This document shows positions 1 to 5,722 of a stretch of 6,696 nucleotides of DNA, one piece after another. The first letter of the stretch is position 1; each line of letters begins with the position of its first letter. This DNA comes from an uncultured Rhodospirillales bacterium (GTDB lineage Bacteria > Pseudomonadota > Alphaproteobacteria > Rhodospirillales > Casp-alpha2), in NCBI GenBank assembly GCA_938074585.1, contig CALJEW010000074.1, positions 1-6,696 on the forward strand, read 5' to 3'. The notes beneath the pieces are model-generated. The model worked only from the letters and a program-made list of their open reading frames with translations. It did not search any database and had not been told where the DNA came from. Made by a program: the position numbers and the translations under genes.

Positions 1-585
1 ATATCAACAGCTCAGGAGTATATTTATTCTCGCTCATAAACGACTTACTTGATGTTTCAAAAATCGAAGTGGGCCCGCTTACCATCAGCGACGATATTTT
101 TGACCCCCGGGTCCCCATGAACGAAAGTATTCGAATGCTGAAAAATAGGGCTCATGATGCCGGAATTCAAAACACCAGTGAAGTCTCAGATGAGTGCCCA
201 AATTTGAAAGCCGACAAATTGCAAGTCAAACAAATAATCTTCAACCTATTAACCGATTCAATAAAATTCACACCAAAAGGCGGCAAAGTGCAAATTTTGA
301 TTCACGGGCATTTAAATGCCGGACTTGAAATTAAAATTCCCGATAATGGCGTTGGAATTGCAGCAGATGACTTAGAACGGGGAAATTCAACCCTATGGCC
401 AAGCCGGACATGATGCCGCGGTGCGGGTTGAATAAAGTACAGATCTTGGGTTGCCGCTTATTAATACGCTGATTGACTTGCACGGCGGTACGATGAAGCT
501 AACCAGTGCAAAAGGAAAAGGAACACAAATCATTTTGCGTTTCCTAAAAAATAGCATCGTTGCACCAACGGTTATAGTTGATTAA
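1..585 (+). pseudogene. Sensor histidine kinase, 3' fragment, decayed
   Basis: This is the C-terminal part of a HisKA/HATPase_c sensor kinase, a family that autophosphorylates a histidine and passes the phosphate to a response regulator. The frame is open from base 3. Its first residues include LINDLLDVSKIE, the end of the dimerisation helix pair, so the phospho-accepting His lies upstream of the window. Next come the N-box region NLLTDSIKFTPKGG (about 258-299), the G1 box DNGVGIA (about 342-362) and DDLER. The frame then breaks and stops at 411-413. Homology resumes at about 382 in the +1 frame: PYGQAG, an in-frame TAA at 433-435, then LGLPLINTLIDLHGG and GKGTQIILRF, ending at TAA 583-585. 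The usual Mg-binding Asn of the N-box is Asp, and the G2 box reads STDLGLPL rather than GTGLGLP. A frameshift, a stop and two eroded ATP-site motifs indicate a dead gene. The GQAG...LGLPL style resembles PleC/DivJ/PdhS kinases, but the subfamily is a guess. Confidence 0.85.
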
Positions 586-593
586 AAAGAAGC

Positions 594-1487
594 TTATCGT
601 TTCGTGCGCTGGCGTTCCCGGTAAAACGTATAAACTCCCGTCATCACAACAATCGCGCCTCCGGTCAAGGTCCAGCTGTCCAACGTGTCGCCAAACACGA
701 CAACACCAATAACAATTGCCCAAATCAGATTGGTATAGCGAAACGGCGATGCAAAACTGATATCACCAATCCGCATGGTCATAATGCTGAAAATATATCC
801 AACAATCAAAAAACACGCGGCAATTACAAGCATCCAAAGATGCTCACCGGTGACTGGGCGCCATTCCATTGTCGGTGACAGCAATCCTGCAGCAATCGTA
901 ATCCCTACAGCTGCGCTCACTGCAGCATAGAGCGAGGGAACGTTGGGTGACAACTTGCGCGTGACCAGATCTCGGCCAGTCATAAACAGAACAGCTGCAA
1001 GAGCCCAAAAAGAATAGCTATTAAACCCTTCTGATCCGGGCCGAACAACAATCAAGACGCCAATAAACCCAATTGCGATTGCTGTATAGCGTCGCCATCC
1101 AACGGCTTCTCTTAAAAACAAGGCCGAAGCCAGCGTGATAACCAACGGCAAAACCTGTAAAATCGCCGTCGCATTGGCAATTGGCATATTAAATAGGGCC
1201 GTCAAAAAACATAGCGTGCCGCCTACTTCACCGATCATCCGCCAACCCAGTATTTTAGTATTACGCCGTGACGGAATATAAAAAAGAGCCTTTTGCTGCC
1301 AAGCCACCAGCGCTACAAACGAAGTTGCAAACAAGCCGCGCAAAAAAATCACCTGAAACAGATTTAGGTCTTCAGATACAATTTTGATCATTGTGTCGTT
1401 TAAAACGAAGCCGGCCATGCTCAAAGACATATAGAGCGCCGCACGAAAATTATCAGATATCATGCTCATGTACCCATTCGTGTTCAT
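594..1487 (-). CDS. EamA/DMT-superfamily transporter
   Basis: This is an inner-membrane permease of the drug/metabolite transporter superfamily, about 297 aa, the usual length for a two-EamA-domain protein. Ten hydrophobic segments can be picked out at roughly residues 16-33, 42-62, 81-97, 104-124, 133-149, 158-171, 186-203, 217-236, 246-266 and 272-288, with a basic tail (RERQRTKR) on the cytoplasmic side. The end of the first repeat carries the family-typical stretch REAVGWRRYTAIAIGFIGVL followed by VVRPG. The substrate cannot be read from sequence; relatives export amino acids or metabolites or import S-adenosylmethionine. The start is uncertain: ATGs at 1487, 1469 and 1463 and a TTG at 1532 are all in frame, and none has a clear Shine-Dalgarno. 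Family alignment would favour 1463-1487 (MISDNFRAALYMS). The gene is convergent with the kinase remnant (8 bp gap) and divergent from the DsbA-like gene. Confidence 0.9.
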   Translation of the reverse strand: MNTNGYMSMISDNFRAALYMSLSMAGFVLNDTMIKIVSEDLNLFQVIFLRGLFATSFVALVAWQQKALFYIPSRRNTKILGWRMIGEVGGTLCFLTALFNMPIANATAILQVLPLVITLASALFLREAVGWRRYTAIAIGFIGVLIVVRPGSEGFNSYSFWALAAVLFMTGRDLVTRKLSPNVPSLYAAVSAAVGITIAAGLLSPTMEWRPVTGEHLWMLVIAACFLIVGYIFSIMTMRIGDISFASPFRYTNLIWAIVIGVVVFGDTLDSWTLTGGAIVVMTGVYTFYRERQRTKR

Positions 1488-1605
1488 TCGAAAGGCGAAA
1501 GCAAGTGCATTTAGTTGAATTTCATTACTCAAATTAAATCAAATTTGCAATTTTGAACTACCTACTTAAATTACATGAAACAATTTCAATTTATGGAGTT
1601 ATCTT
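1488..1605. promoter_or_regulatory. Divergent intergenic region, weak promoter candidates
   Basis: This AT-rich spacer separates the transporter (minus) and DsbA-like (plus) start regions and must hold promoters for both if they are transcribed independently. On the plus strand TTGCAA at 1545-1550 and TTAAAT or TAAATT at 1566-1572 sit 15-16 bp apart and could be weak -35/-10 elements. No convincing minus-strand pair and no clear operator palindrome are visible. If the transporter begins at the TTG at 1532, the spacer shrinks to 73 bp. Confidence 0.3.
1595..1598 (+). promoter_or_regulatory. Ribosome binding site of DsbA-like gene
   Basis: GGAG lies 7 nt upstream of the ATG at 1606, a standard spacing. 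It supports that start for the thiol oxidoreductase. Confidence 0.7.
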
Positions 1606-2226
1606 ATGTCCGAGACAATTGTCCTTGAAGTTTTTACTGACTATGTATGCCCTTGGTGTTATTTGGGTGATAACCGTGTTAAGCAGCTTAAGGAAAATTA
1701 CAATATAGAAGTCAGAATTGTGCATTTTCCACTCCACCCCGACACCCCCCAAGAAGGCCGCACGCTGCAAGATATGTTTGGAACTGGACCGGAAGACATC
1801 AAAGCCAAAAATGATCATATGCAAGGCTTAATGGATGCGGAAGGGCTGCCCTACAACACCCGCAGCCACACCTACAACAGTCGCCTAGCGCAAGAAATTG
1901 GCAGCTGGGCCGAAACCCAACCCGTCGGCAATGCCATTCATGACAAATTTTTTGAGGCGTATTTTGTCAACAACCTAAATGTTGGCGATGTTGAAGTAAT
2001 TATTGATGTGGTCAAATCCGTTGGCTTGGACGAACAAGAAGCACGCAAAGTTCTAGAAGACCGCACCTTTAAAGACGCCATCGATGCCGATTGGAATAAA
2101 TCCCATAGTTATGGAGTTACCGGTGTACCAACGTTTGTCAGCACCGGACAAGGTTTGGTCGGTGCGCAACCGTACGAGACTTTAGTGCAGTTAATGGATG
2201 AGGTTGGTGCTAAAAAACGCACTTAA
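1606..2226 (+). CDS. DsbA/FrnE-family thiol oxidoreductase
   Basis: This is a thioredoxin-fold oxidoreductase of the DSBA family (PF01323 type; FrnE-like branch), 206 aa. The active site CPWC is at residues 15-18, straight after the first beta strand (VLEVFTDYVCPWC). A helical insertion occupies roughly residues 50-165. The cis-proline loop is GVTGVPTFV with Pro175, and the C terminus has the family-typical GAQPYETL (186-193). There is no signal peptide or membrane segment, so unlike periplasmic DsbA it should act in the cytoplasm on thiol-disulfide exchange or a glutathione-linked reaction. The physiological substrate is unknown. FrnE-like proteins have been linked to oxidative-stress tolerance, but nothing here tests that. 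The start at 1606 has a GGAG site. The gene is convergent with the glycosylase gene, stops 10 bp apart. 2-hydroxychromene-2-carboxylate isomerases share the fold, but the intact CPWC pair favours an oxidoreductase. Confidence 0.92.
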   Translation: MSETIVLEVFTDYVCPWCYLGDNRVKQLKENYNIEVRIVHFPLHPDTPQEGRTLQDMFGTGPEDIKAKNDHMQGLMDAEGLPYNTRSHTYNSRLAQEIGSWAETQPVGNAIHDKFFEAYFVNNLNVGDVEVIIDVVKSVGLDEQEARKVLEDRTFKDAIDADWNKSHSYGVTGVPTFVSTGQGLVGAQPYETLVQLMDEVGAKKRT

Positions 2227-2260
2227 AACAGGCGTTTCACTTTAAAACTAGGCGTTTCAC
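2222..2260. repeat. Tandem direct duplication, 19 and 20 bp
   Basis: Two adjacent near-identical units lie at 2222-2240 and 2241-2260. Both contain TTAAAAC followed by AGGCGTTTCAC, and the second carries one extra T (2249) between those blocks. The pair spans the stop codons of the DsbA-like gene (2224-2226) and of the glycosylase gene (2237-2239). No hairpin of terminator strength is formed. Confidence 0.85.
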
Positions 2261-2824
2261 GCGGGCTCTCAAATCGGGCAGAACCTCATCTTCGAACCAG
2301 AGGTTATTTTTGAGCCAAAAGGTTGTGCGCCAGCTAGGGTGTGGGGTTGGGATGATATCTGGGCTGAAATCTTTCCATAAGCGAATAGTCTTGGTCATCG
2401 TTTTGGCCATTTTTTTACCCAAATAATGTTTCTGCGCATAACTGCCAACCAACAGCGTTAATTCAATTTGACCTAGCTGTGTTCGTATTCGACTGTGCCA
2501 TTGGGGCGCGCATTCTGGGCGGGGCGGCAAATCTCCGCCGCTCGACGCCCGGCCCGGATAACAAAACCCCATTGGCATTATTGCAATTTTATTTTCGTCA
2601 TAAAACGCATCGGAACTCAAATTCATCCAATCGCGCAAGCGTTCCCCCGATTTATCATCCCATGGTTCACCTGTTTCGTGAACGCGGGTTCCTGGCGCTT
2701 GACCAATAATTAAAATTTTAGCACAGGCGTTGCCCCGAACAATGGGGCGTGGCCCCAAGGGCAAGTCACCCGCACAAATCTGACAGGCCCGCACTTCTGC
2801 AATTAATCGTTTATAAGTCGTCAT
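2237..2824 (-). CDS. Uracil-DNA glycosylase family protein, four-cysteine type
   Basis: This belongs to the uracil-DNA glycosylase superfamily (COG1573 type), about 195 aa; relatives remove uracil from DNA to start base-excision repair. Residue numbers here count the ATG as residue 2. Motifs in order are CQIC (Cys15, Cys18), the active-site loop GQAPG (42-46) followed by HETGEPWDDKSGERLRDW, then Cys89 and Cys106, and the DNA-intercalation-type motif PHPSWR (162-167). The pattern C-x2-C, then C-x16-C, matches the iron-sulfur ligand spacing of family 4/5 glycosylases, so a [4Fe-4S] cluster is likely. The protein differs from canonical family 4 in its GQAPG loop and WDD segment, so uracil activity is inferred. 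The start at 2824 (ATG) is chosen over the TTG one codon upstream because AGGAGG sits 6 nt before it. The last residues (LVLK) come from a tandem duplication at the gene end. Confidence 0.9.
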   Translation of the reverse strand: MTTYKRLIAEVRACQICAGDLPLGPRPIVRGNACAKILIIGQAPGTRVHETGEPWDDKSGERLRDWMNLSSDAFYDENKIAIMPMGFCYPGRASSGGDLPPRPECAPQWHSRIRTQLGQIELTLLVGSYAQKHYLGKKMAKTMTKTIRLWKDFSPDIIPTPHPSWRTTFWLKNNLWFEDEVLPDLRARVKRLVLK

Positions 2825-2830
2825 CAAAAC

Positions 2831-2836
2831 CCTCCT
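2831..2836 (-). promoter_or_regulatory. Ribosome binding site of glycosylase gene
   Basis: The minus strand reads AGGAGG here, a perfect Shine-Dalgarno core. It is 6 nt from the ATG at 2824-2822 but only 3 nt from the preceding TTG, which decides the start. It abuts the -35 element proposed for the opposite strand. Confidence 0.75.
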
Positions 2837-2864
2837 TGCACATACCTAAAAAGCTTAAGATAAT
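2836..2864 (+). promoter_or_regulatory. Sigma70-like promoter for the phosphatase unit
   Basis: TTGCAC (2836-2841) and GATAAT (2859-2864) are separated by exactly 17 bp, close to the TTGACA/TATAAT consensus. Transcription would start near 2871, leaving a leader of about 14 nt with the ribosome binding site at its very 5' end. It would drive the phosphatase and probably the HAD and dehydrogenase genes. Confidence 0.5.
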
Positions 2865-2871
2865 CACTTTA

Positions 2872-2877
2872 GGGGAG
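2872..2877 (+). promoter_or_regulatory. Ribosome binding site of tyrosine phosphatase gene
   Basis: GGGGAG ends 7 nt before the GTG at 2885. It supports this non-ATG start, which places the family's N-terminal strand (IKVVFVCLGN) at the beginning of the protein. Confidence 0.65.
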
Positions 2878-2884
2878 AATTCAC

Positions 2885-3394
2885 GTGATAAAAGTTGTGT
2901 TTGTTTGTTTGGGTAATATTTGCCGCTCGCCCACGGCAGAAGGCATTTTCCGAAAGTTGGTCAACGATGCTGGATTAAGTCATGTGATTGAGGTCGACTC
3001 CTCGGGTACAAGTAACTGGCATGTAGGTGGCCCACCGGACGAACGCTCAACCGCCGTTGCCAAAACGCGCGGCATTGATTTATCCTCGCTTAAATCCCGC
3101 CAAGCCGTTACCGATGATTTTCATCATTTTGATTACGTTATTGCCATGGATGGCTCGAACCATCAAAAATTATTGTCATTATGCCCGCCGGGACGTGAAG
3201 ATCGATTGCGCCTGTGTTTATCTTTTGCGCCTTCCGTTGGTTTGACTGATGTTCCTGACCCCTATTATGAAGACGGCTTTGAAGCGGTATTCGATATGAT
3301 TGAAAGTGCCGGGCAGGGGTTGCTGGCTGAAATCCAAGACACGCACAATCTTTGGCCCCACCAAAATACATTATCGAAACAACTTGGATTTTAA
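2885..3394 (+). CDS. Low-molecular-weight protein-tyrosine phosphatase
   Basis: This is a cytoplasmic LMW-PTP (EC 3.1.3.48), which hydrolyses phosphotyrosine and related phosphoesters through a cysteinyl-phosphate intermediate. The P-loop C-L-G-N-I-C-R-S at residues 8-15 contains the nucleophile Cys8 and the phosphate-binding Arg14. The family motif SNWHVGGPPDERS is at 43-55, and the general-acid loop DVPDPYY is at 122-128 with Asp125 as acid. All catalytic residues are present. It has 169 aa, slightly longer than the usual ~155 because of a C-terminal tail (about 155-169) with no motif I recognise. Translation starts at GTG 2885. The next gene begins 2 nt after this stop, so the two are almost certainly cotranscribed and perhaps translationally coupled. 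No tyrosine kinase or capsule gene is nearby, so the partner substrate is unknown. Confidence 0.95.
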   Translation: MIKVVFVCLGNICRSPTAEGIFRKLVNDAGLSHVIEVDSSGTSNWHVGGPPDERSTAVAKTRGIDLSSLKSRQAVTDDFHHFDYVIAMDGSNHQKLLSLCPPGREDRLRLCLSFAPSVGLTDVPDPYYEDGFEAVFDMIESAGQGLLAEIQDTHNLWPHQNTLSKQLGF

Positions 3395-3396
3395 CA

Positions 3397-4071
3397 ATGG
3401 CATTCCCTGAATTGATTATTTTCGACTGTGACGGTGTTTTGGTCGATAGCGAAATGATTGCCAACCGATTGTTAGCCAAACACTTGACCAAGCACGGCTT
3501 CAAAATTACAACCAAAGGCAGCCGAAACCGGTTCATTGGTTATTCTATGGCAAAAATCATCGCAGAAGTTCGGGAGGAAGGCGTCAATCTGCCGGATGAC
3601 TTTGAGCTGTTTTTGAAACAATCCGATCAAACAACCTTTGCCGCTGAACTAAAAGCCATCCCCGGCGCCTTTGATACACTATCGCAACTGACACAAAACA
3701 AATGCGTCGCGTCGTCTGGTGCGCCCGATAAAATTTGCAAAAACCTCACTCTCACCAACCTTATAAATTTTTTCCAGCCTGAACATTTATTCAGTGCCCA
3801 CATGGTTAAAAACTCAAAGCCTGCGCCAGATTTATTTCTGCATGCAGCCAATCATTTCGACATCAAACCAAAAAATTGCCTGGTAATTGAAGATACAACA
3901 TTAGGTATTCAAGCGGGGTTGGCCGCAAACATGACCGTGTTTGGGTTTGCAGGCGGCAGTCATTGCGATCTGGCTTATGTACAGCGATTAAATGAAACCG
4001 GCGTGAAAACTATTTTCCATCACATGAACGAATTGCCAGCGCTTATTGCAAATTCGGCTCCCGCCGTTTAA
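3397..4071 (+). CDS. HAD-superfamily phosphatase (YieH / beta-phosphoglucomutase-like)
   Basis: This is a HAD hydrolase of subfamily IA, 224 aa. Motif I is FDCDGVLVDSE with nucleophile Asp10 and acid/base Asp12. A helical C1 cap lies at roughly 16-85, motif II is ASSG (105-108), motif III is Lys141 in SKPAPD, and motif IV is VIEDTTLGIQAG (163-174) with Glu165-Asp166. The order and spacing, and the stretch NFFQPEHLFSAHMV...KPAPDLFLHAA, resemble E. coli YieH, a 6-phosphogluconate phosphatase. Phosphatase activity on a small phosphorylated metabolite is therefore the likely role, but the substrate is not determined by sequence; beta-phosphoglucomutase is the main alternative. The ATG at 3397 is chosen because it begins just before motif I. 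An in-frame TTG at 3352 would overlap the phosphatase gene and add 15 residues unlike the family. No Shine-Dalgarno is seen, consistent with coupling to the upstream gene 2 nt away. Confidence 0.9.
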   Translation: MAFPELIIFDCDGVLVDSEMIANRLLAKHLTKHGFKITTKGSRNRFIGYSMAKIIAEVREEGVNLPDDFELFLKQSDQTTFAAELKAIPGAFDTLSQLTQNKCVASSGAPDKICKNLTLTNLINFFQPEHLFSAHMVKNSKPAPDLFLHAANHFDIKPKNCLVIEDTTLGIQAGLAANMTVFGFAGGSHCDLAYVQRLNETGVKTIFHHMNELPALIANSAPAV

Positions 4072-4097
4072 TCCATAGTCTAGATTATTTTAATGCT

Positions 4098-4102
4098 AGG
4101 AG
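4098..4102 (+). promoter_or_regulatory. Ribosome binding site of dehydrogenase gene
   Basis: AGGAG lies 8 nt before the ATG at 4111. An in-frame ATG at 4093 falls upstream of this site and has no site of its own, so 4111 is the better start. Confidence 0.75.
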
Positions 4103-4110
4103 TTCTCCCC

Positions 4111-5118
4111 ATGCCAACAGCCCTCGTTCAAGGCCGCATTGCAGTTCAATATACTGACTTGTTGAAAAAATATTTAACTGACAATTGGGATGTTTTGGTC
4201 TGGGACCCGGCTAAAAACGATCCCTCTGAATTCCCCGCCATGGCGGCAAAGGCCGATTGTATAGTTGGTGGTTCCATTCCATCGAAGCAATGGCCAGCAA
4301 TTCCAAACTTAAAGCTATTTCAAATTCCATGGACCGGATACGACTTTTGTTCGCCCCAAACGATGCCCAAAAACGTTCCTGTGTGTAACTGTTTTGAACA
4401 TGAAAGCGCGATTGCTGAATATGTTTTGGGCGGAATGCTTGAAATGAGTTTGGGTTTGCGGAAATTAGATAAAGACTTCCGTTCCGGTGGTTGGAACGGT
4501 AAAAACCCCGGCGAAAACAATGCCCACGGTGAATTGCGCGATGCAACGGTTGGCATTATTGGCTATGGCCACATTGGATATGAAGTGGCCAAACGCGCCA
4601 AAGCCTTTGGTATGCGTGTCATAGGCACGCGCCGCAGACAACAAGAAACACCGGAATACTTAGATTGGTTAGGTACGCCCGATAAAATGGGTCAATTACT
4701 CAGTGAAAGTGATTTTATTGTTGTTGCCTGCGATTTAAATGCCGAGACCGAAGGCCTGATTGCGGAAGAGCAATTTGCCCAAATGAAATCAGATGCGGTG
4801 ATCATCAACGTCGCACGTGGGCGGGTGATAAAAGAATCAGCTATGTATGCAGCGCTCAAATCAAAACGCATAGGCGGTGCGGTTTTGGATGTATGGTACA
4901 CCTACAACACGCCTGGAAAACCCGAGGCTTGGCCAAGTAACGAGCCGTTTCAAGAGCTTGATAATGTATTGCTAAGCGCCCACGAAAGCGCTTCTGGCCA
5001 TAAAATGTGGGAGCGGCGTTGGCAGTTTGTTGCCCAGAATTTTGTTCGCGCAGCTCAAGGAGACGACCCCGAAAACTTTATTTTTAATGGAGAGCAAGAA
5101 CCCGAAGTGGCTGTTTAA
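4111..5118 (+). CDS. D-2-hydroxyacid dehydrogenase, atypical DVWY subfamily
   Basis: This is an NAD(P)-dependent D-isomer-specific 2-hydroxyacid dehydrogenase, 335 aa, reducing a 2-keto acid or oxidising the D-hydroxy acid in the cytoplasm. A divergent substrate-binding half occupies about residues 1-100 and 300-335. HESAIAEYVLGGMLEM (97-112) enters the nucleotide domain. The Rossmann loop is VGIIGYGHIGYEVA with GYGHIG at 151-156, and TRRR (174-177) after the second strand may favour NADP. Catalytic Arg236 lies in NVARGRVI and His291 in LSAHESA. The usual Glu in DVFxxEP is absent: the segment reads DVWYTYNTPGKPEAWPSNEP (260-279), a feature I associate with a distinct subgroup whose substrate I do not know. 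The gene lies 39 nt after the HAD gene and probably shares its transcript. Its stop overlaps the convergent HlyU-family stop. Glyoxylate/hydroxypyruvate reductase or phosphoglycerate dehydrogenase labels would be over-specific. Confidence 0.9.
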   Translation: MPTALVQGRIAVQYTDLLKKYLTDNWDVLVWDPAKNDPSEFPAMAAKADCIVGGSIPSKQWPAIPNLKLFQIPWTGYDFCSPQTMPKNVPVCNCFEHESAIAEYVLGGMLEMSLGLRKLDKDFRSGGWNGKNPGENNAHGELRDATVGIIGYGHIGYEVAKRAKAFGMRVIGTRRRQQETPEYLDWLGTPDKMGQLLSESDFIVVACDLNAETEGLIAEEQFAQMKSDAVIINVARGRVIKESAMYAALKSKRIGGAVLDVWYTYNTPGKPEAWPSNEPFQELDNVLLSAHESASGHKMWERRWQFVAQNFVRAAQGDDPENFIFNGEQEPEVAV

Positions 5119-5429
5119 GCGCGGCCCGTTGGGGCCCCGTCAGCGAATAAGCGTTCACCTTGTTCGTCGATGATTTGCTTGCCCTTTCGAACACCAAATT
5201 CTTCTGCTTCTTCGCGGCGGGTAAACACATCGGCGCGCATATATTGGCGCTCCAGCGGCCCATGGTCGGATTGTTTGATAATAACCCCCGACAAGCGCCA
5301 TTGTCCGCCATCTGCCTTGGGAGAGCTACGAATAACCAAGCCTTCATATTCGACCTGGTCACCTTGGGTAGGGGCTGCGTCCGCATTGCTTCCGCCGCCG
5401 CCAAACAGTTTTGAGAAAAAAGAAGCCAT
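5115..5429 (-). CDS. HlyU-family small protein (PF10115 type)
   Basis: This 104-aa protein resembles the short alphaproteobacterial family labelled HlyU transcriptional regulator. The N terminus MASFFSKLFGGGGS is typical: a short amphipathic segment followed by Gly. After a low-complexity linker (to about 25) comes the conserved core VEYEGLVIRSSP, GGQWRLSGVIIK, the Arg-Ala-Asp motif in YMRADVF (63-69), and the C-terminal helix KGKQIIDEQGERLF (82-95). No DNA-binding helix-turn-helix is evident, and this family is distinct from the ArsR-type HlyU of Vibrio, so the regulator label is inherited and weak. The ATG at 5429 is chosen over the GTG at 5444 because it matches the family N terminus; neither has a Shine-Dalgarno. 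It is divergent from the small hypothetical gene, and its TAA overlaps the dehydrogenase stop. Confidence 0.85.
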   Translation of the reverse strand: MASFFSKLFGGGGSNADAAPTQGDQVEYEGLVIRSSPKADGGQWRLSGVIIKQSDHGPLERQYMRADVFTRREEAEEFGVRKGKQIIDEQGERLFADGAPTGRA

Positions 5430-5491
5430 AGGATATTTTATCACGCACGAACAAAGTTACAATGATGACCGCACTAAATATCAGGAAACTT
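5430..5491. promoter_or_regulatory. Divergent spacer with possible minus-strand promoter
   Basis: This 62-bp region separates the HlyU-family gene (minus) from the small conserved gene (plus). On the minus strand TTGTAA (plus 5457-5462) and TAAAAT (plus 5435-5440) are 16 bp apart, a fair -35/-10 pair. It would place the transcript start at or next to the ATG at 5429, giving a leaderless or nearly leaderless message. No good plus-strand pair is seen. Confidence 0.3.
5483..5486 (+). promoter_or_regulatory. Ribosome binding site of small conserved gene
   Basis: AGGA sits 5 nt before the ATG at 5492 and supports that internal Met as the start. The tandem ATGs at 5462 and 5465 have no Shine-Dalgarno in front of them. 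Confidence 0.5.
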
Positions 5492-5722
5492 ATGAAAAAT
5501 CGCGTCTTAAATTCCATAGAAACGCCAGAAGGGGGGCGCTGTATTGATTTATTTATTCGCCCAGATGGAAGCTTTGGATTCGAAATGTATCGCCGCGATG
5601 CTGAAACCCTAACCGGTTGGTTTCCAATAGGCAGTTATATTAACACCTCTTTTCCAACTGAAGATGCCGCCCACCATGCCGCATCCGCCGTGGCTCCTTG
5701 GTTGCCGACGGAGAAACTCTAA
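5492..5722 (+). CDS. Small conserved hypothetical protein
   Basis: This soluble protein of about 76 aa has no signal peptide or membrane segment. It begins MKNRVLNSIETPEGGRC and has a strand-rich core, IDLFIRPDGSFGFEMYRRD (18-36), then GWFPIGSY (42-49), ending with an alanine-rich helix and PWL (58-71). The pattern (variable head, RPDGSFGFE, YRRD, GW-PIG, FP-E-A, A-PWL) looks like a small uncharacterised protein I associate with Alphaproteobacteria, and its codon pattern and the sense of the frame are good. I do not know a function. If translation began at the ATG at 5462 it would have 86 aa; the AGGA site and the family-like N terminus favour 5492. It is divergent from the HlyU-family gene and convergent with the FIST gene, sharing bases of the stop codons. 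Confidence 0.7.
   Translation: MKNRVLNSIETPEGGRCIDLFIRPDGSFGFEMYRRDAETLTGWFPIGSYINTSFPTEDAAHHAASAVAPWLPTEKL

Noticed and set aside
375..390. Programmed ribosomal frameshifting in the kinase
   Set aside because: The downstream frame also contains a stop at 433-435 and degraded motifs, and no heptameric slip site with a following structure is apparent.
69..413. A small free-standing ATPase-like protein starting at the GTG at 69
   Set aside because: The same frame is open back to base 3 with typical kinase sequence, and kinase homology continues after the break, so this is part of a larger broken gene.
2479..2713. Two plus-strand open frames inside the glycosylase gene
   Set aside because: They have no ribosome site or recognisable protein character and lie fully antisense to a gene with clear motifs.
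3352..3396. Upstream TTG start for the HAD gene
   Set aside because: It would overlap the phosphatase gene and add residues not seen before motif I in the family; the ATG at 3397 fits better.
4093..4110. Upstream ATG start for the dehydrogenase
   Set aside because: It lies before the AGGAG site at 4098-4102, which is correctly spaced for the ATG at 4111.
5160..5547. Plus-strand open frames opposite the HlyU-family gene
   Set aside because: Their translations look like no protein family and mirror a well-supported minus-strand gene; treated as shadows.
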